In this document: one piece after another, positions 8,953 through 17,339 of the stretch
Position numbering within the stretch: position 1 is the stretch's first letter
How the letters are laid out: every line of letters begins with the position of its first letter
Origin: an uncultured Prevotellaceae bacterium
GTDB lineage: Bacteria > Bacteroidota > Bacteroidia > Bacteroidales > Bacteroidaceae
Assembly: GCA_902779455.1 (NCBI GenBank)
Contig: CACZBS010000003.1
Location: 1 to 64,000 of the forward strand
DNA length: 64,000 nucleotides
Direction: 5' to 3'
Notes under the pieces: model-generated
What the model was told of the DNA's origin: nothing
The model's input: the letters and a program-made list of their open reading frames with translations, nothing else
The model's database searches: none
Program-made: the position numbers and the translations under genes

Positions 8953-10173
8953 ATGAAGAAAGCATTATTGCCTTTCCTCCTGACCGCAGTGCTCATGTCA
9001 TGCACCAGCCGACCGCCGGCGGGGCAGGACGAGGGCACTGCTGTTTCGTTCAAGTACGCCCGCCTCATCCACGTCACCGAGCGCGACGGCTGCCGACTGG
9101 TCACCGTCGACAATCCCTGGAAGGCGGGGAAGGTGCTCCATCGCTATCTGCTCGTGGCGGATGACGCGGCAATGCCGCGCCACACCGGACAGGAGGGGAC
9201 GACCGCGGCGCGCGAGGAGGGGGCGACCGCGGCGCGCGAAGAGATGGCGACCGCGGCGCGCGAAGAGATGGCGACCGCGGCGCGCGAGGAGGGCGTCACC
9301 GTGGTGCGGGTGCCGCTGCGGCGGTCGGTCGTCTTCACCAGCGTCCATGCCGCCCTCATCGGCGAGCTGGGGGCTGAGGGACAAGTGGCCGGCGTGGCCG
9401 ACGCGAAGTATATGAAGGTGCCCTACGTCAGCGAGGGGCTCGCCTCGGGCCGCCTCACGGACTGCGGCGACGGCATGAGCCCCCTGGTCGAGAAGATCAT
9501 CGACGCCGAGGCCGACGCCCTGCTGCTCTCGCCCTTCGAGAACTCGGGCGGCTACGGCCGGCTGGAGGAGGTCGACATCCCCATCATCGAGTGCGCCGAG
9601 TATATGGAGCAGTCGCCGCTGGCCCGCGCCGAGTGGATCCGCTTCTACGGCATGCTCTACGGCGAGGAGCGGCGCGCCGACTCGCTCTTCCATGTCGTCG
9701 ACAGCTGCTATGCGGCCCTCTGCCGGCAGGCCGGCGAGGCCAGCGGGCAGCCCTCGGTGCTGATGGACAAACAGACGGGCTCCGTCTGGTACGTGCCCGG
9801 CGGCCGCAGCACCATCGGCCACATGCTGCAGGACGCCCATTGCCGCTATCCATGGGCCCACGACGACCACAGCGGGTCGCTGGCCCTGCCCTTCGAGGCG
9901 GTGCTCGAGCAGGCCGGCGAGGCCGACGTATGGCTGCTGCGCTACGACGCCGCCCAGCCCCTCAGCATGGCTCAGCTGCTCAGCGAGCAGCCCGGCTACG
10001 GCCAGCTGCGGCCCGTGCGACAGGGGCAGGTCTATGCCTGCAACGTCGCCACGTCGATGTTCTACGAGGAGACGCCCTTCCGCCCCGACCTGCTGCTCCG
10101 CGATTTCATCAGCATTCTCCATCCTGACACAACAAACGCGACCCCGCTGCGTTATTATCATAGAGTGGAGTGA
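8953..10173 (+). CDS. btuF: Cobalamin ABC transporter substrate-binding lipoprotein
   Basis: A 406-residue periplasmic lipoprotein (lipobox VLMSC, C17). The second half follows the BtuF/FecB-type fold: VVFTSVHAALIGELGAEGQV, a GDGMSPLVEKIIDAEADALL helix region, and GQVYACNVATSMFYEETPF near the end. It should deliver B12 to the BtuC permease encoded downstream. An unusual stretch near residues 83-116 encodes repeated TAAREE(G/M) units from a 24-bp tandem repeat, absent from ordinary binding proteins. Placement behind a terminator-like palindrome suggests lower or separate expression than btuB/btuG. Confidence 0.87.
   Translation: MKKALLPFLLTAVLMSCTSRPPAGQDEGTAVSFKYARLIHVTERDGCRLVTVDNPWKAGKVLHRYLLVADDAAMPRHTGQEGTTAAREEGATAAREEMATAAREEMATAAREEGVTVVRVPLRRSVVFTSVHAALIGELGAEGQVAGVADAKYMKVPYVSEGLASGRLTDCGDGMSPLVEKIIDAEADALLLSPFENSGGYGRLEEVDIPIIECAEYMEQSPLARAEWIRFYGMLYGEERRADSLFHVVDSCYAALCRQAGEASGQPSVLMDKQTGSVWYVPGGRSTIGHMLQDAHCRYPWAHDDHSGSLALPFEAVLEQAGEADVWLLRYDAAQPLSMAQLLSEQPGYGQLRPVRQGQVYACNVATSMFYEETPFRPDLLLRDFISILHPDTTNATPLRYYHRVE
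9199..9294 (+). repeat. 24-bp tandem repeat inside btuF
   Basis: Four copies of a 24-bp unit containing GACCGCGGCGCGCGA start at 9201, 9225, 9249 and 9273. The unit length is a multiple of three, so copy-number change would alter only the length of a charged TAAREE linker in the protein. Confidence 0.9.
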
Positions 10174-10180
10174 TATATAG

Positions 10181-10305
10181 TTACAGACCCCACCCCCGAC
10201 CCCTCCCCTTGAAGGGAGGGGAGTGGCTACCGCACTGCTCGCCGCGAATGACGGCGCAGCTGCTCCCCTCCCTTCAAGGGGAGGGGTTGGGGGTGGGGTC
10301 TGTAA
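10181..10305. repeat. GGGGTCT-family long inverted repeat
   Basis: The left arm TTACAGACCCCACCCCC... and right arm ...GGGGGTGGGGTCTGTAA enclose a centre with GTGGCTACCGCACTGC and AATGACGGCGCAGCTGC. It occupies nearly the whole gap between btuF and btuC and overlaps an apparent upstream extension of the btuC frame, which I reject. Confidence 0.85.
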
Positions 10306-10339
10306 TTACTCAACACGCCATCTCGGAGAACCGGAAATA

Positions 10340-11350
10340 ATGAGTAGACTGAAGATCATATTGCTGGTGGTGCTCATCGTGGTGCTGTTCATGCTCAATC
10401 TGTTTGAGGGCAGCATCCGCATCCCTGCGTCCGACGTGATAGACATCCTCGTCGGGCGGGGCGACGCGCTGAAGCCATCATGGCGCTACATCGTGCTCGA
10501 GAGCCGACTGCCGCAGGCCATCACGGCGCTGCTGGCCGGCGGCTCGCTGGCCGTCAGCGGACTGATGCTGCAGACGGCCTTCCGCAACCCCCTGGCCGAC
10601 CCCTCCATCTTCGGCATCTCCAGCGGCGCCGGACTGGGCGTGGCCCTGACGATGCTGCTGCTGGGCGGCTCGCTCTCGCTGGGGTCGCTGCAGGTGGGCG
10701 GCTTCGTGGCCGTCATCGTGGCCGCCTTCATCGGCGCCATGGCCGTGACGGCCGTCATCTTCGCCTTCTCAACCATTGTGCGCAACAACGTCATGCTGCT
10801 CATCATCGGCATCATGATCGGCTACCTGTCGTCGTCGGCCATCGCACTGCTCAACTTCTTCGCCACCGACGAGGGCGTCAAGTCGTACATGGTCTGGGGC
10901 ATGGGCTCCTTCGGCGGCGTCACCATGCGCCACATGCCCATCTTCGCCTCGGCCTCGCTGCTCGGCATCATGGCCGCCATGCTGCTCATCAAGCCGCTCA
11001 ACGCCCTCATGCTGGGCGACCGCTACGCCGAGAACCTCGGCATCAGCATCCGCCGCGTGCGCAATCTGCTGCTGGCGGCCACGGGGCTGCTCACCGCCAT
11101 CACCACCGCCTTCTGCGGCCCGATAGCCTTCATCGGACTGGCCGTGCCCCACGTGGCGCGCCTCATCTTCCGCACCGACAACCATCGCCTGCTGCTGCCC
11201 GCCACGCTGCTCTGCGGCTCGGCCGTGGCCCTGCTCTGCAACGCCGTCTGCTTCCTGCCCGGCGAGCGCGGCGTCATCCCTCTCGGCGCCGTCACCCCGC
11301 TGATGGGCGCCCCCGTCATCATCTACGTCATCCTGAAAGGCCGCACATGA
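10340..11350 (+). CDS. btuC: Cobalamin ABC transporter permease
   Basis: A 336-residue inner-membrane permease of the FecCD/BtuC family with about ten hydrophobic segments. Signatures include ESRLPQAITALLAGGSLAVSG near the start, NPLADPSIFGISSGAGLG, and FIGLAVPHVARLI before GALVTP-like GAVTPLMGAPVIIYV at the end. I use the ATG at 10340 (MSRLKIIL); the open frame extends back to 10223 but that part is repeat sequence. The cognate ATPase gene (btuD) is not next to it and not in this window. Confidence 0.92.
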   Translation: MSRLKIILLVVLIVVLFMLNLFEGSIRIPASDVIDILVGRGDALKPSWRYIVLESRLPQAITALLAGGSLAVSGLMLQTAFRNPLADPSIFGISSGAGLGVALTMLLLGGSLSLGSLQVGGFVAVIVAAFIGAMAVTAVIFAFSTIVRNNVMLLIIGIMIGYLSSSAIALLNFFATDEGVKSYMVWGMGSFGGVTMRHMPIFASASLLGIMAAMLLIKPLNALMLGDRYAENLGISIRRVRNLLLAATGLLTAITTAFCGPIAFIGLAVPHVARLIFRTDNHRLLLPATLLCGSAVALLCNAVCFLPGERGVIPLGAVTPLMGAPVIIYVILKGRT

Positions 11351-11985
11351 ACGACCGTCAATACCTCATGAGCCTCATCCGCGAGGGCGAGCATCAGCAG
11401 CAGGACTTCAAGTACCGGGTGGCTGATGCGGTCAAGCTGGCACGCAGCGTGTCGGCATTTGCCAACACCGACGGCGGCCGACTGCTCATCGGCGTGCGCG
11501 ACGACGGCCACCTCTCGGGCGTGCGCTCCGAGGAGGAGATCTTCATGATGCACCAGGCCGCCTGGCGCTACTGCCGCCCACAGGCCTCCATCCGCTTCGA
11601 CACCTATCATGCTGACGGCCGCACCATCGTCGTCAGCACCGTCCCGCGCGCCGAGCGGCGACCCGTCTGCGCCCTCGACGAGGAGGGCCATGCCCGCGCC
11701 TATATCCGCATCAAGGACGAGAACATCGTCGCCTCGCCCGTCCATCTGGCCATCTGGCGACAGGAGCAGGCCCCGTCAGGCCAGACCTTCACCTACGGCG
11801 AGGCCGAGCGCCAGCTGATGGCGGCCATGGGCGACGCCGGCCAATGGCAGAAGCTGAATCCGCTGGTGCGGCGCGCCCAGCTGCCACGGCCGCGGGTCAT
11901 CAACCTCCTGGCCCGCCTCTGCCGCTACGGACTGGCCGCATGGCGTCTCAGCGACGACCACCAGTTCGAGTTCTCGCTGACTTAA
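11347..11985 (+). CDS. AlbA_2 (Schlafen-like) domain protein
   Basis: A 212-residue cytoplasmic protein. The N-terminal half has the AlbA_2 signature HQQQDFKYRV ... ARSVSAFANTDGGRLLIGV ... DDG, with a later AYIRIKDENIVA strand. The C-terminal part looks like a small winged-helix (PRVINLLARLCRYGLAAW). AlbA_2 domains occur in regulators and in Schlafen-type nucleases; which applies here is unknown. Its ATG overlaps the btuC stop (ATGA), so it is translated with the transporter although no link to B12 transport is known to me. Confidence 0.82.
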   Translation: MNDRQYLMSLIREGEHQQQDFKYRVADAVKLARSVSAFANTDGGRLLIGVRDDGHLSGVRSEEEIFMMHQAAWRYCRPQASIRFDTYHADGRTIVVSTVPRAERRPVCALDEEGHARAYIRIKDENIVASPVHLAIWRQEQAPSGQTFTYGEAERQLMAAMGDAGQWQKLNPLVRRAQLPRPRVINLLARLCRYGLAAWRLSDDHQFEFSLT

Positions 11986-12057
11986 GCCCATCCCTTATTT
12001 AGACAACGCTCACGCCGCCACGCAGAAAAGGCCGCTTTGCATTTTTCGGGCAAAAAA

Positions 12058-12089
12058 TTTGGTTGGTTCCGAAAAAATGCCTACCTTTG
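12058..12089 (+). promoter_or_regulatory. Promoter of greA
   Basis: TTTG at 12058-12061 and TACCTTTG at 12082-12089 are separated by exactly 20 bases, a full match to the Bacteroidota consensus. The leader to the greA start is about 120 bases. Confidence 0.85.
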
Positions 12090-12136
12090 CAGGCGGATAA
12101 AGCAAAAAGACATAGAGGTAGAACATAAACCTACGG

Positions 12137-12178
12137 GGATTCCGACTCAACGAAATAAGTCGGGATTCTTTCTTTTTT
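12137..12178 (+). terminator. Terminator-like hairpin in the greA leader
   Basis: GGATTCCGACT (12137-12147) pairs with AGTCGGGATTC (12158-12168) around a ten-base loop and is followed by TTTCTTTTTT. It lies between the promoter and the greA start, so it may attenuate greA or release a short leader RNA. Confidence 0.7.
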
Positions 12179-12215
12179 ACTAACCAGAAAAATAAACAAA
12201 TACAAATAAGTAATT

Positions 12216-12683
12216 ATGGCATACATGTCACAAGAAGGCTATGACAAGCTCATAGCCGAACTGAAACGCCTGGAAGGCATTGAGCGCCCAAAGGCATCGG
12301 CCGCCATCGCCGAAGCACGCGACAAGGGCGACCTTAGCGAGAACTCCGAATATGAAGCCGCCAAGGAGGCACAGGCCCACCTGGAGGACAAGATCAACCA
12401 GCTGAAGAAGGCCATCACCGAGGCCAAGATCGTCGACACGTCGCGTCTGTCGACCGACTCCGTGCAGATCCTGTCGAAGGTGGAGATGACCAACCTGGCC
12501 AACAAGGCCCACATGACTTACACCATCGTCTCGGAGAGCGAGGCCAACCTGCGCGAGGGCAAGATCTCGATCACGACGCCCATTGCCCAGGGTCTGCTCA
12601 ACCACAAGGTGGGCGACGAGGTGGAGATCAAAATTCCCCGCGGCACCATCAAGCTCCGCATCGACAAGATTACCGTCGGATAA
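12216..12683 (+). CDS. greA: Transcription elongation factor GreA
   Basis: A 155-residue protein of normal GreA length. The N-terminal coiled coil carries the acidic tip GDLSENSEYEAAKEAQ, which enters the RNA polymerase secondary channel and stimulates cleavage of backtracked transcripts. The C-terminal domain ends with ITTPIAQGLLNHKVGDEV and a KIPRGTIKLRIDKI strand, both typical. It has its own promoter and leader hairpin and is followed by a HIT-family gene on the same strand. Confidence 0.97.
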   Translation: MAYMSQEGYDKLIAELKRLEGIERPKASAAIAEARDKGDLSENSEYEAAKEAQAHLEDKINQLKKAITEAKIVDTSRLSTDSVQILSKVEMTNLANKAHMTYTIVSESEANLREGKISITTPIAQGLLNHKVGDEVEIKIPRGTIKLRIDKITVG

Positions 12684-12696
12684 AAAAGCTTTTTCG

Positions 12697-12742
12697 AAAT
12701 AACGATATAACGATATAACGAGATTCCGATATAACGAAACAA
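12697..12742. repeat. ATAACG short tandem repeats
   Basis: Between greA and the HIT gene the spacer is made of ACGATATA/ATAACG units: AATAACGATATAACGATATA followed by variants. This is a low-complexity dispersed element and no regulatory signal is visible in it. Confidence 0.6.
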
Positions 12743-12760
12743 CGTAATCCCCCCAAGAAC

Positions 12761-13156
12761 ATGGACATTTTCAGCAAGATCGCCGCTGGACAGATTCCCA
12801 GCTACAAGTGCGCCGAGAACGAAGAGTTCTACGCATTCCTCGACATCAATCCCCTGGCCGAGGGCCATACGCTCGTCATCCCAAGACGTGAGGTGGACTA
12901 CATCTTCGACATGGACGACGATGAAATCGGACGTTTTGAGCAGTTTGCCAAGCGCGTGGCCGTCGCACTGAAGAAAGCCTTCCCCTGCCGCAAAGTGGCT
13001 CAGGTGGTGCTCGGACTCGAGGTGCCCCACGCCCACATCCATCTCATCCCGATGAACTCGGAGCAGGACGTCGACTTCCGTCGCGAGAAGCTGCAGCTCT
13101 CGCCAGAGCAGATGCAGCAGGCCGCCCAGAAGATTCTGGCCGCCTTCGAGGGTTAA
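12761..13156 (+). CDS. HIT family protein (histidine triad hydrolase)
   Basis: A 131-residue protein with the diagnostic triad VPHAHIHLIP (H90, H92, H94) and the N-terminal MDIFSKIAAGQIPSYK opening common to Hint-type HIT proteins. Members hydrolyse nucleotide phosphoramidates or dinucleoside polyphosphates. It follows greA by 77 bases without a clear promoter and ends at a strong terminator, so the two genes probably share a transcript. Confidence 0.93.
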   Translation: MDIFSKIAAGQIPSYKCAENEEFYAFLDINPLAEGHTLVIPRREVDYIFDMDDDEIGRFEQFAKRVAVALKKAFPCRKVAQVVLGLEVPHAHIHLIPMNSEQDVDFRREKLQLSPEQMQQAAQKILAAFEG

Positions 13157-13193
13157 GCCGTCGAATCGTCGCCCCGACACATCGACGCGAATG

Positions 13194-13224
13194 TGCACCA
13201 AACGCGTTTTGGTGCATTTTCTTT
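13194..13224 (+). terminator. Intrinsic terminator after the HIT gene
   Basis: TGCACCAAA pairs with TTTGGTGCA around CGCGT, followed by TTTTCTTT. It lies 38 bases after the HIT stop codon. Confidence 0.85.
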
Positions 13225-13295
13225 AGTCATCGCACAAGACCGGACTAACGATTATCTTGCATTATTTTGCGGACAAATCAATCAACCAGAAACCA

Positions 13296-15032
13296 ATGAA
13301 GAAACTATTCTCCCTGTTGCTACTCACGTTAGCCGTCACCAGCATGCAGGCACAGCAGACCATTAACCTGGGCTACTGCGGAGGCGAAGCGACGACCAAG
13401 GGCTCCGTCTCCACGCCGGGCAAGGCATGGGTCAGCGCCGCCATCTATCTGCCAGCCGACCTGCTGGCCAGCTTCGACGGCAGCAGCATCACCGCCCTGC
13501 GTGGCGCACTGGCCTCGAAGATCAATGTCGACACGCTGCGCCTCTGGGTGCGCTCCAGCCTGAAGGGCGAGAACCTGGCCGAAGCCACTGTCACGAGCAA
13601 GACCGATCCCAAGCTGGCCCGCGGATGGAACGAGGTGGCGCTTGACAAGCCCTACGTCATCGACGGCAGCCAGGGCCTCTACGTCGGCCTGTCCTACCGA
13701 CAGAAAGCCGAGGTGCAGGCCCTCAGCATCGTCGGCGCCGAACTGGCTAACGCCTGCTTCGTGCAGCTGGGCGACGACGCCCCGTGGCAGGACATGAGCT
13801 CGGCCGGCATCCTGAGCGTCGAGGCGGTGGTCGACGGCAGCAACATGCCCGACTACGACCTGGGGCTCACCTCAGCCGTGGCCAACCCCTATCTCGACGC
13901 CTCCAACTATCAGCTCACGGTAGGCGTCGTCAACAACGGCCAGCAGCACGCCAGCGGATTCACGCTCGAGACCCGCTACGAGCAGTCCGACGAGGTCTAC
14001 ACCCAGCACTTCAGCACCGACCTCGCCACTGGCCAGAAGACGACCGTCGACTATCAGATCCCGGCCCGCTCGACCGTCAGCAACGGCGACATCATCGTCA
14101 GCCTCACGGCGATGGACGGCGCTGCCGACGAGGTCAGCGGCAACAACACCATCAAGGCCAAGTTCACCCTGAAGAAGAAGGTGCTCATCGAGGAATACAC
14201 CACCGAGCCCTGCGGCAACTGTCCGCGCGTGGCCGGCTATCTGCACAACGTGCTCGCCATGCCGCAATATGAGGACAAGGCCATCGCCGTCTGCCACCAC
14301 AGCGGCTACAAGACCGACTGGCTCACCAAGTCGTGCGACGAGACGCTGGCCAGCTTCTTCGGCGTCGGCTATGCCCCGGCCGTGATGTACGACCGCAGCC
14401 CCGTGCTCGTCGACGGCGCCCTCCACGACTGCCCTGAGCAGATGACCATCGAGCAGGCCGTCGCCTATCTCTCGGCCCAGCCCGCCCACGTCACCATCGC
14501 CTTCAGCGCCGCCTACGACGCCACGGCGAAGCAGCTCAGCGTCACCGTCAGCGGCAAGCGCGACGAGCTGAACCTGACCAACCCGCTGCTGACCGTCTAT
14601 CTCGTCGAGAACGACATCCGTGCCGTCAACCAGGCCAGCGGCGGCAGCAATTTCCGCCACCAGCACGTCATCCGCGCCTACAACAGCAACTTTGGCGACG
14701 CGATGCAGTGGGACGGCAATCAATACGAGAACCACTTCACCTTCGACGTGAAGGACGAGTGGGTCAAGGAGAACATGCAGATCGTGGCCTTCGTCGCCAA
14801 CTATGACTCGAAGAACAACAAGAACTGCGTCGTCGACAACGTCGAGCTGACGGGATTCCCCACGGGCAGCACGCAGGGCATCGCCACGACGGCCAATGCC
14901 GCCGACGGCGCCACGGCTGACTATTTCACGCTCGACGGCCGGCGTGCCGATGCGGCCCCTCGCGGACTGCTCATCGTGCGCCAGCAGGATGGTCAGGGCC
15001 ATGTCCACACCTATAAAACCATTAGGAATTAA
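13296..15032 (+). CDS. Omp28-related thioredoxin-fold exported protein
   Basis: A 578-residue exported protein (signal peptide ending SMQAQ). The middle holds a thioredoxin-like region: KKVLIEEYTTEPCGNCPR with a CxxC at C306/C309, then IAVCHHSGYKTDWL and a GVGYAPAVMYDRS loop. This is how Omp28-related outer-membrane proteins of Bacteroidota look. Upstream is a CARDB-like beta domain (YDLGLTSAVANPYLD...). The C-terminus has a degenerate sorting-like tail (YFTLDGRRADAAPRGLLIV). I use the ATG at 13296. The next gene begins three bases after its stop, so the two are co-transcribed; a shared role in redox or proteolysis at the surface is only a guess. Confidence 0.85.
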   Translation: MKKLFSLLLLTLAVTSMQAQQTINLGYCGGEATTKGSVSTPGKAWVSAAIYLPADLLASFDGSSITALRGALASKINVDTLRLWVRSSLKGENLAEATVTSKTDPKLARGWNEVALDKPYVIDGSQGLYVGLSYRQKAEVQALSIVGAELANACFVQLGDDAPWQDMSSAGILSVEAVVDGSNMPDYDLGLTSAVANPYLDASNYQLTVGVVNNGQQHASGFTLETRYEQSDEVYTQHFSTDLATGQKTTVDYQIPARSTVSNGDIIVSLTAMDGAADEVSGNNTIKAKFTLKKKVLIEEYTTEPCGNCPRVAGYLHNVLAMPQYEDKAIAVCHHSGYKTDWLTKSCDETLASFFGVGYAPAVMYDRSPVLVDGALHDCPEQMTIEQAVAYLSAQPAHVTIAFSAAYDATAKQLSVTVSGKRDELNLTNPLLTVYLVENDIRAVNQASGGSNFRHQHVIRAYNSNFGDAMQWDGNQYENHFTFDVKDEWVKENMQIVAFVANYDSKNNKNCVVDNVELTGFPTGSTQGIATTANAADGATADYFTLDGRRADAAPRGLLIVRQQDGQGHVHTYKTIRN

Positions 15033-15035
15033 GCC

Positions 15036-17189
15036 ATGCGCAACAAGATTCTTCTCATCCTATCACTCCTGTGTTGTGTCCCCGCGTGGGCACAGCGCAG
15101 GAGTTTTTCTTTGCCACAGCACGGGAGCCTTTCTTTGCCACAGCGCAGGAGTTTTTCTTTGATGCAACAGACGGCCCGGCAGGCGCTCCGCACCGACCAG
15201 CCCCTCAAGACCCTCGACGCCACCGACGCCTACACCGTCATGGGCACCGCCGACGCCTTCGTCGTCATGGGCACCACCGAGCAGTTGCCCGCCGTCATCG
15301 GCATCTCGCGGACGCCCTACGCCCCCGATAACGAGAACCTCCAGTGGTATCTGCGCGCCCTGGCAACCGTCGCCTCCTCTGCCGCCCCCATCCAGCCCGC
15401 GGCTGTCGGTTTCCCCGACAGCATCGCCCCCATGCTGACCACCCTCTGGCAGCAAGAGCACCCCTACAACCTGCTCTGCCCCACGTCCGGCGGCGGGCGC
15501 TGCCTGACGGGCTGCGTCGCCACCGCCATGGCCCAGATCCTGGCCTTCCATCAGGCGCCGCGCCATGGCCGCGGCGTGCGCACCATCTATTATCCCAGCG
15601 GCAACACCAACGGCCAGCCCGTCCGGGCCCCCTTCGAGGACGACTACTACGACTGGTCGCTCATGCCCGACGACCCCACCCTGCCCGCCACCGGCCAGGC
15701 CCAGCAGCTGGCCGTGGCCACGCTGATGCGCGACTGCGGCGTAGCGGCCAACATGAAGTACGGCCCGGCGTCGAGCGGCGCCACCCTCTATGAGGCCGCC
15801 GAAGGCTTGCGTCAATACTTCGGCATCGACAGCGCCAGCCACATGCTGCGCAGCGACTTCACCCAGGAGGAATGGATGCACGCCGTCTACGACGAGCTCG
15901 CCCACGGCAGGCCCATCCTCTACGGCGGCATGGACCCCAACCCGCTGGCCGGCATCAGCGGCCATGCCTTCGTCCTCCACGGCTACAACGCCGAGGGCCT
16001 CGTCTACGTCAACTGGGGCTGGGGCGGCCTCAGCGACGGCTACTACGACATCGCCCTGCTCAACCCGCAGAACATGTCGTTCGCGACCACGCAGGACATG
16101 GTCGTCGGCATCAGCCCCAAGCCCTTCGTCGCCAAGGAGCAGACCATCGGCGACGTCCAGCCCGGCACGCTCGCCGAGCTGACGGCCGAAGGCGTCACCG
16201 CCCTCACCCTCACGGGCGAGCTCGACGCCCACGACCTCGACCACCTGCGCCGCCTGGCAGGCCCCGACGGCCGCCTGGAGACGCTCGACCTCAGCGGCGT
16301 CCGACTGGCCGGCGACGCCCTGCCCGAGCGCGCCCTCTACGGCTGCAGCGCGCTCCGCCGGCTCGTACTGCCCGCACGTCTCATCCAGTGGGGCGACGGT
16401 GCCCTCGCCGGATGCCGCCAGCTGCGGACGGTCGAGCTGCCCGAGGCCGACGTCGACCGCCAGTTCGTCGTCGACGGCGACCTCGTCCTGACGCCCGACC
16501 GCACGGAGCTCATCGCCCTGCTGCCCTCAGCCCAGGGTCAGGTCGACCTGCCGCGAGGGCTCACGACGATGCACGCCGATGCTCAAAATGGCTGTGTCAG
16601 GGTCGAAAAAATCACGATTCCATCGAGTTTAGGACATATCGGCACCCGTGCCCTCAGCCACCTGCGCGACCTCACCGAACTGCGCACCGCACAGCGCCAG
16701 CTGCCCCAGATGGAGGCCGACGCCATCGCCGACCTCGACTTCGAGCACTGCCGTCTCTACGTCGTCCGCGGACTGAAGGACACGTTCGCCGCGGCCGACG
16801 GCTGGAGCCAGTTCCGCAGCCCGACGTTCGACAACATCCTCGAGTGGGGCACCACCATCAAGGCCCGCAACGCCATCCGCGAGCAAGGCCAGGCAAACCC
16901 CGAGTTCGGCTATCAGATCATCGGCGACTACGTCGAGGGCACGCCCGAGCTGCAGTGCGACGCCACGCCGCAGTCGCCGCCCGGACGCTACACCATCCGC
17001 GTGCTGCCAGGCACCATCACGAGCGAGGCCGTCGACTACGTGGACGGCTACCTCATCGTCACCGAGGCCTCCGCCGTCCGCTCCGTGCGCCTCACCACGT
17101 CACCCGCCCCCGCCTATTCGCCCGACGGCCGTCCCGCCAAAAGCCGGCGCGGCCTCCGCATCATCGGTCGACGGAAGCAGCTCTTCTGA
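15036..17189 (+). CDS. C10 family cysteine protease (streptopain/interpain-like) with LRR
   Basis: A 717-residue secreted protease. After a signal peptide (ending PAWAQ) and a prodomain (DAFVVMGTTEQLPAVIGIS is the SpeB-type prosegment end), the catalytic Cys is C160 in LTGCVATAMAQIL, the catalytic His is H310 in SGHAFVLHGY, and the supporting residues are in VNWGWGG (326-331). Residues about 380-600 form a leucine-rich region (LEGT-type LRR_5 units such as GCSALRRLVLPARL). The end (YSPDGRPAKSRRGLRII) is a weak sorting-like tail. The N-terminus contains a tandem RRSFSLPQ repeat from 24-bp units. All catalytic residues are present, so it is likely active. Confidence 0.92.
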   Translation: MRNKILLILSLLCCVPAWAQRRSFSLPQHGSLSLPQRRSFSLMQQTARQALRTDQPLKTLDATDAYTVMGTADAFVVMGTTEQLPAVIGISRTPYAPDNENLQWYLRALATVASSAAPIQPAAVGFPDSIAPMLTTLWQQEHPYNLLCPTSGGGRCLTGCVATAMAQILAFHQAPRHGRGVRTIYYPSGNTNGQPVRAPFEDDYYDWSLMPDDPTLPATGQAQQLAVATLMRDCGVAANMKYGPASSGATLYEAAEGLRQYFGIDSASHMLRSDFTQEEWMHAVYDELAHGRPILYGGMDPNPLAGISGHAFVLHGYNAEGLVYVNWGWGGLSDGYYDIALLNPQNMSFATTQDMVVGISPKPFVAKEQTIGDVQPGTLAELTAEGVTALTLTGELDAHDLDHLRRLAGPDGRLETLDLSGVRLAGDALPERALYGCSALRRLVLPARLIQWGDGALAGCRQLRTVELPEADVDRQFVVDGDLVLTPDRTELIALLPSAQGQVDLPRGLTTMHADAQNGCVRVEKITIPSSLGHIGTRALSHLRDLTELRTAQRQLPQMEADAIADLDFEHCRLYVVRGLKDTFAAADGWSQFRSPTFDNILEWGTTIKARNAIREQGQANPEFGYQIIGDYVEGTPELQCDATPQSPPGRYTIRVLPGTITSEAVDYVDGYLIVTEASAVRSVRLTTSPAPAYSPDGRPAKSRRGLRIIGRRKQLF
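15101..15163 (+). repeat. 24-bp tandem repeat in the C10 protease prosegment
   Basis: Three units of about 24 bp based on GGAGTTTTTCTTTGCCACAG, with the last one diverging after CTTTG. In protein they encode repeats of RRSFSLPQ directly after the signal peptide. The unit preserves the frame. Confidence 0.85.
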
Positions 17190-17204
17190 GCCTCCAAAAA
17201 TAAG

Positions 17205-17264
17205 AAAGTGGCCCTTTTCGACAGTAATATACCCCTATATTACCTTCGAAAAGGGCCACTTCTT
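17205..17264. terminator. Palindrome with conserved core, terminator-like
   Basis: GAAAGTGGCCCTTTT pairs with AAAAGGGCCACTTC; the inner palindrome GTAATATACCCCTATATTAC is the exact reverse complement of the core at 8885-8915. It begins 15 bases after the C10 protease stop, like its sibling. Confidence 0.8.
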
Positions 17265-17339
17265 CATTTGCCGAGCGGCCCTTCTGACCATCCGAAGGGC
17301 CGCTTCGTCATCATCAAAGCGGCTATGTCCGAACTATTA

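Noticed and set aside
10223-10339. An N-terminal extension of btuC
   Set aside because: The extra residues (PLPSRGGVGGGV) are translated from the GGGGTCT-family repeat; the ATG at 10340 begins a normal permease.
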